Assembly (NCBI RefSeq): GCF_035222375.1
Contig: NW_026946363.1
Location: 3,162,001 to 3,226,000, forward strand
From: Podospora pseudocomata
Lineage: Eukaryota > Ascomycota > Sordariomycetes > Sordariales > Podosporaceae
Direction of reading: 5' to 3'
Length of the DNA stretch: 64,000 nt
Positions 63,692-64,000 of the stretch are shown in pieces. The position numbers were made by a program, and so were the translations under genes. Each line of letters opens with the position of its first letter. Within the stretch, counting starts at the first letter, position 1. The notes beneath the pieces are model-generated. The model saw only the letters and a program-made list of their open reading frames with translations. It made no database searches and was not told where the DNA came from.

Positions 63692-64000
63692 TGTTGAGAT
63701 GTATGGGCGTGGATAACTGTTGGTTTTGGTTGATGATTCTGGTTGAGAAACTGTAATTGGGAAAGCTGGCCAGCTGAGAAACACGATGACGTATTAATTC
63801 AACTAACCTGTCAACTTGATAACTTGCCAGACTGGACACCGTCAACAGCGGGATCCTTCACTTTCTTTAGGACCAGTCACAAATTGTCTACAGATCACGA
63901 GCAATGCACAAAGGAGCTAAAATGGGAGAAAATGGCGGGTTTGTTATTGAGAGTGTTCTATAAAAACCTTGAACACAAATCCACAACCCAAAACTCCCGG
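63692..64000. other. Right end of the window
   Basis: About 300 bases upstream of the last gene; no further gene is seen before the window ends. Confidence 0.6.

Overview
The window looks like a filamentous ascomycete chromosome, most likely Sordariomycetes and probably Sordariales-like. The reasons are short introns (about 50-80 nt) with GTANGT-type donors and CTAAC/CTGAC branch sites, long pyrimidine-rich leaders, and fungal-type orthologues such as Trs65, Sld3 and an Ssk2-type MAPKKK. The clade call is an inference; no rRNA or other taxonomic marker is present. No tRNA, rRNA, CRISPR array or bacterial-style operon was seen.

Layout. Positions 1-6091 hold no supportable gene. DIS3 (exosome nuclease, +) and NUG1 (pre-60S GTPase, -) are convergent at 6.1-11.2 kb. 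A HAD phosphatase (+) follows at 12.05 kb. An 8.7 kb gene-poor tract then leads to a homeobox regulator (+, 21.5-23.5 kb). At 24.4-25.6 kb an internally deleted, frameshifted Fot1/pogo-type DNA transposon carries perfect 53 bp terminal inverted repeats and flanking TA. From 27 kb on there is a compact housekeeping block: SSK2/os-4 MAPKKK (-), SLD3 replication factor (+), TRS65 TRAPP subunit (-), PRP40 splicing factor (+), RLI1/ABCE1 ribosome recycling ATPase (-), CHD1 chromatin remodeller (+), HST4 sirtuin (-), MED16 Mediator subunit (+), a DUF3500 protein (-), and a small putative dimeric alpha/beta-barrel protein (-).

Gene models. I rebuilt each spliced model by hand from splice signals, reading frame and protein-family conservation. 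RLI1 has 12 coding exons, including a 12-nt microexon that carries an Fe-S cysteine. CHD1 has a 27-nt exon. DIS3 and PRP40 each contain a stop-free intron whose length is a multiple of three.

Function. Most genes serve central information processing: RNA decay, ribosome assembly and recycling, splicing, replication firing, chromatin and transcription. They are unrelated single genes, not a cluster. Nine consecutive genes from SSK2 to DUF3500 alternate strand strictly, giving a series of divergent promoters and convergent 3' ends. I found no convincing undescribed multi-gene system. The most interesting items are the transposon derivative, the RLI1 microexon, the unusual GTC-type donors, and the shared CGATAAG promoter motif of DIS3 and NUG1.
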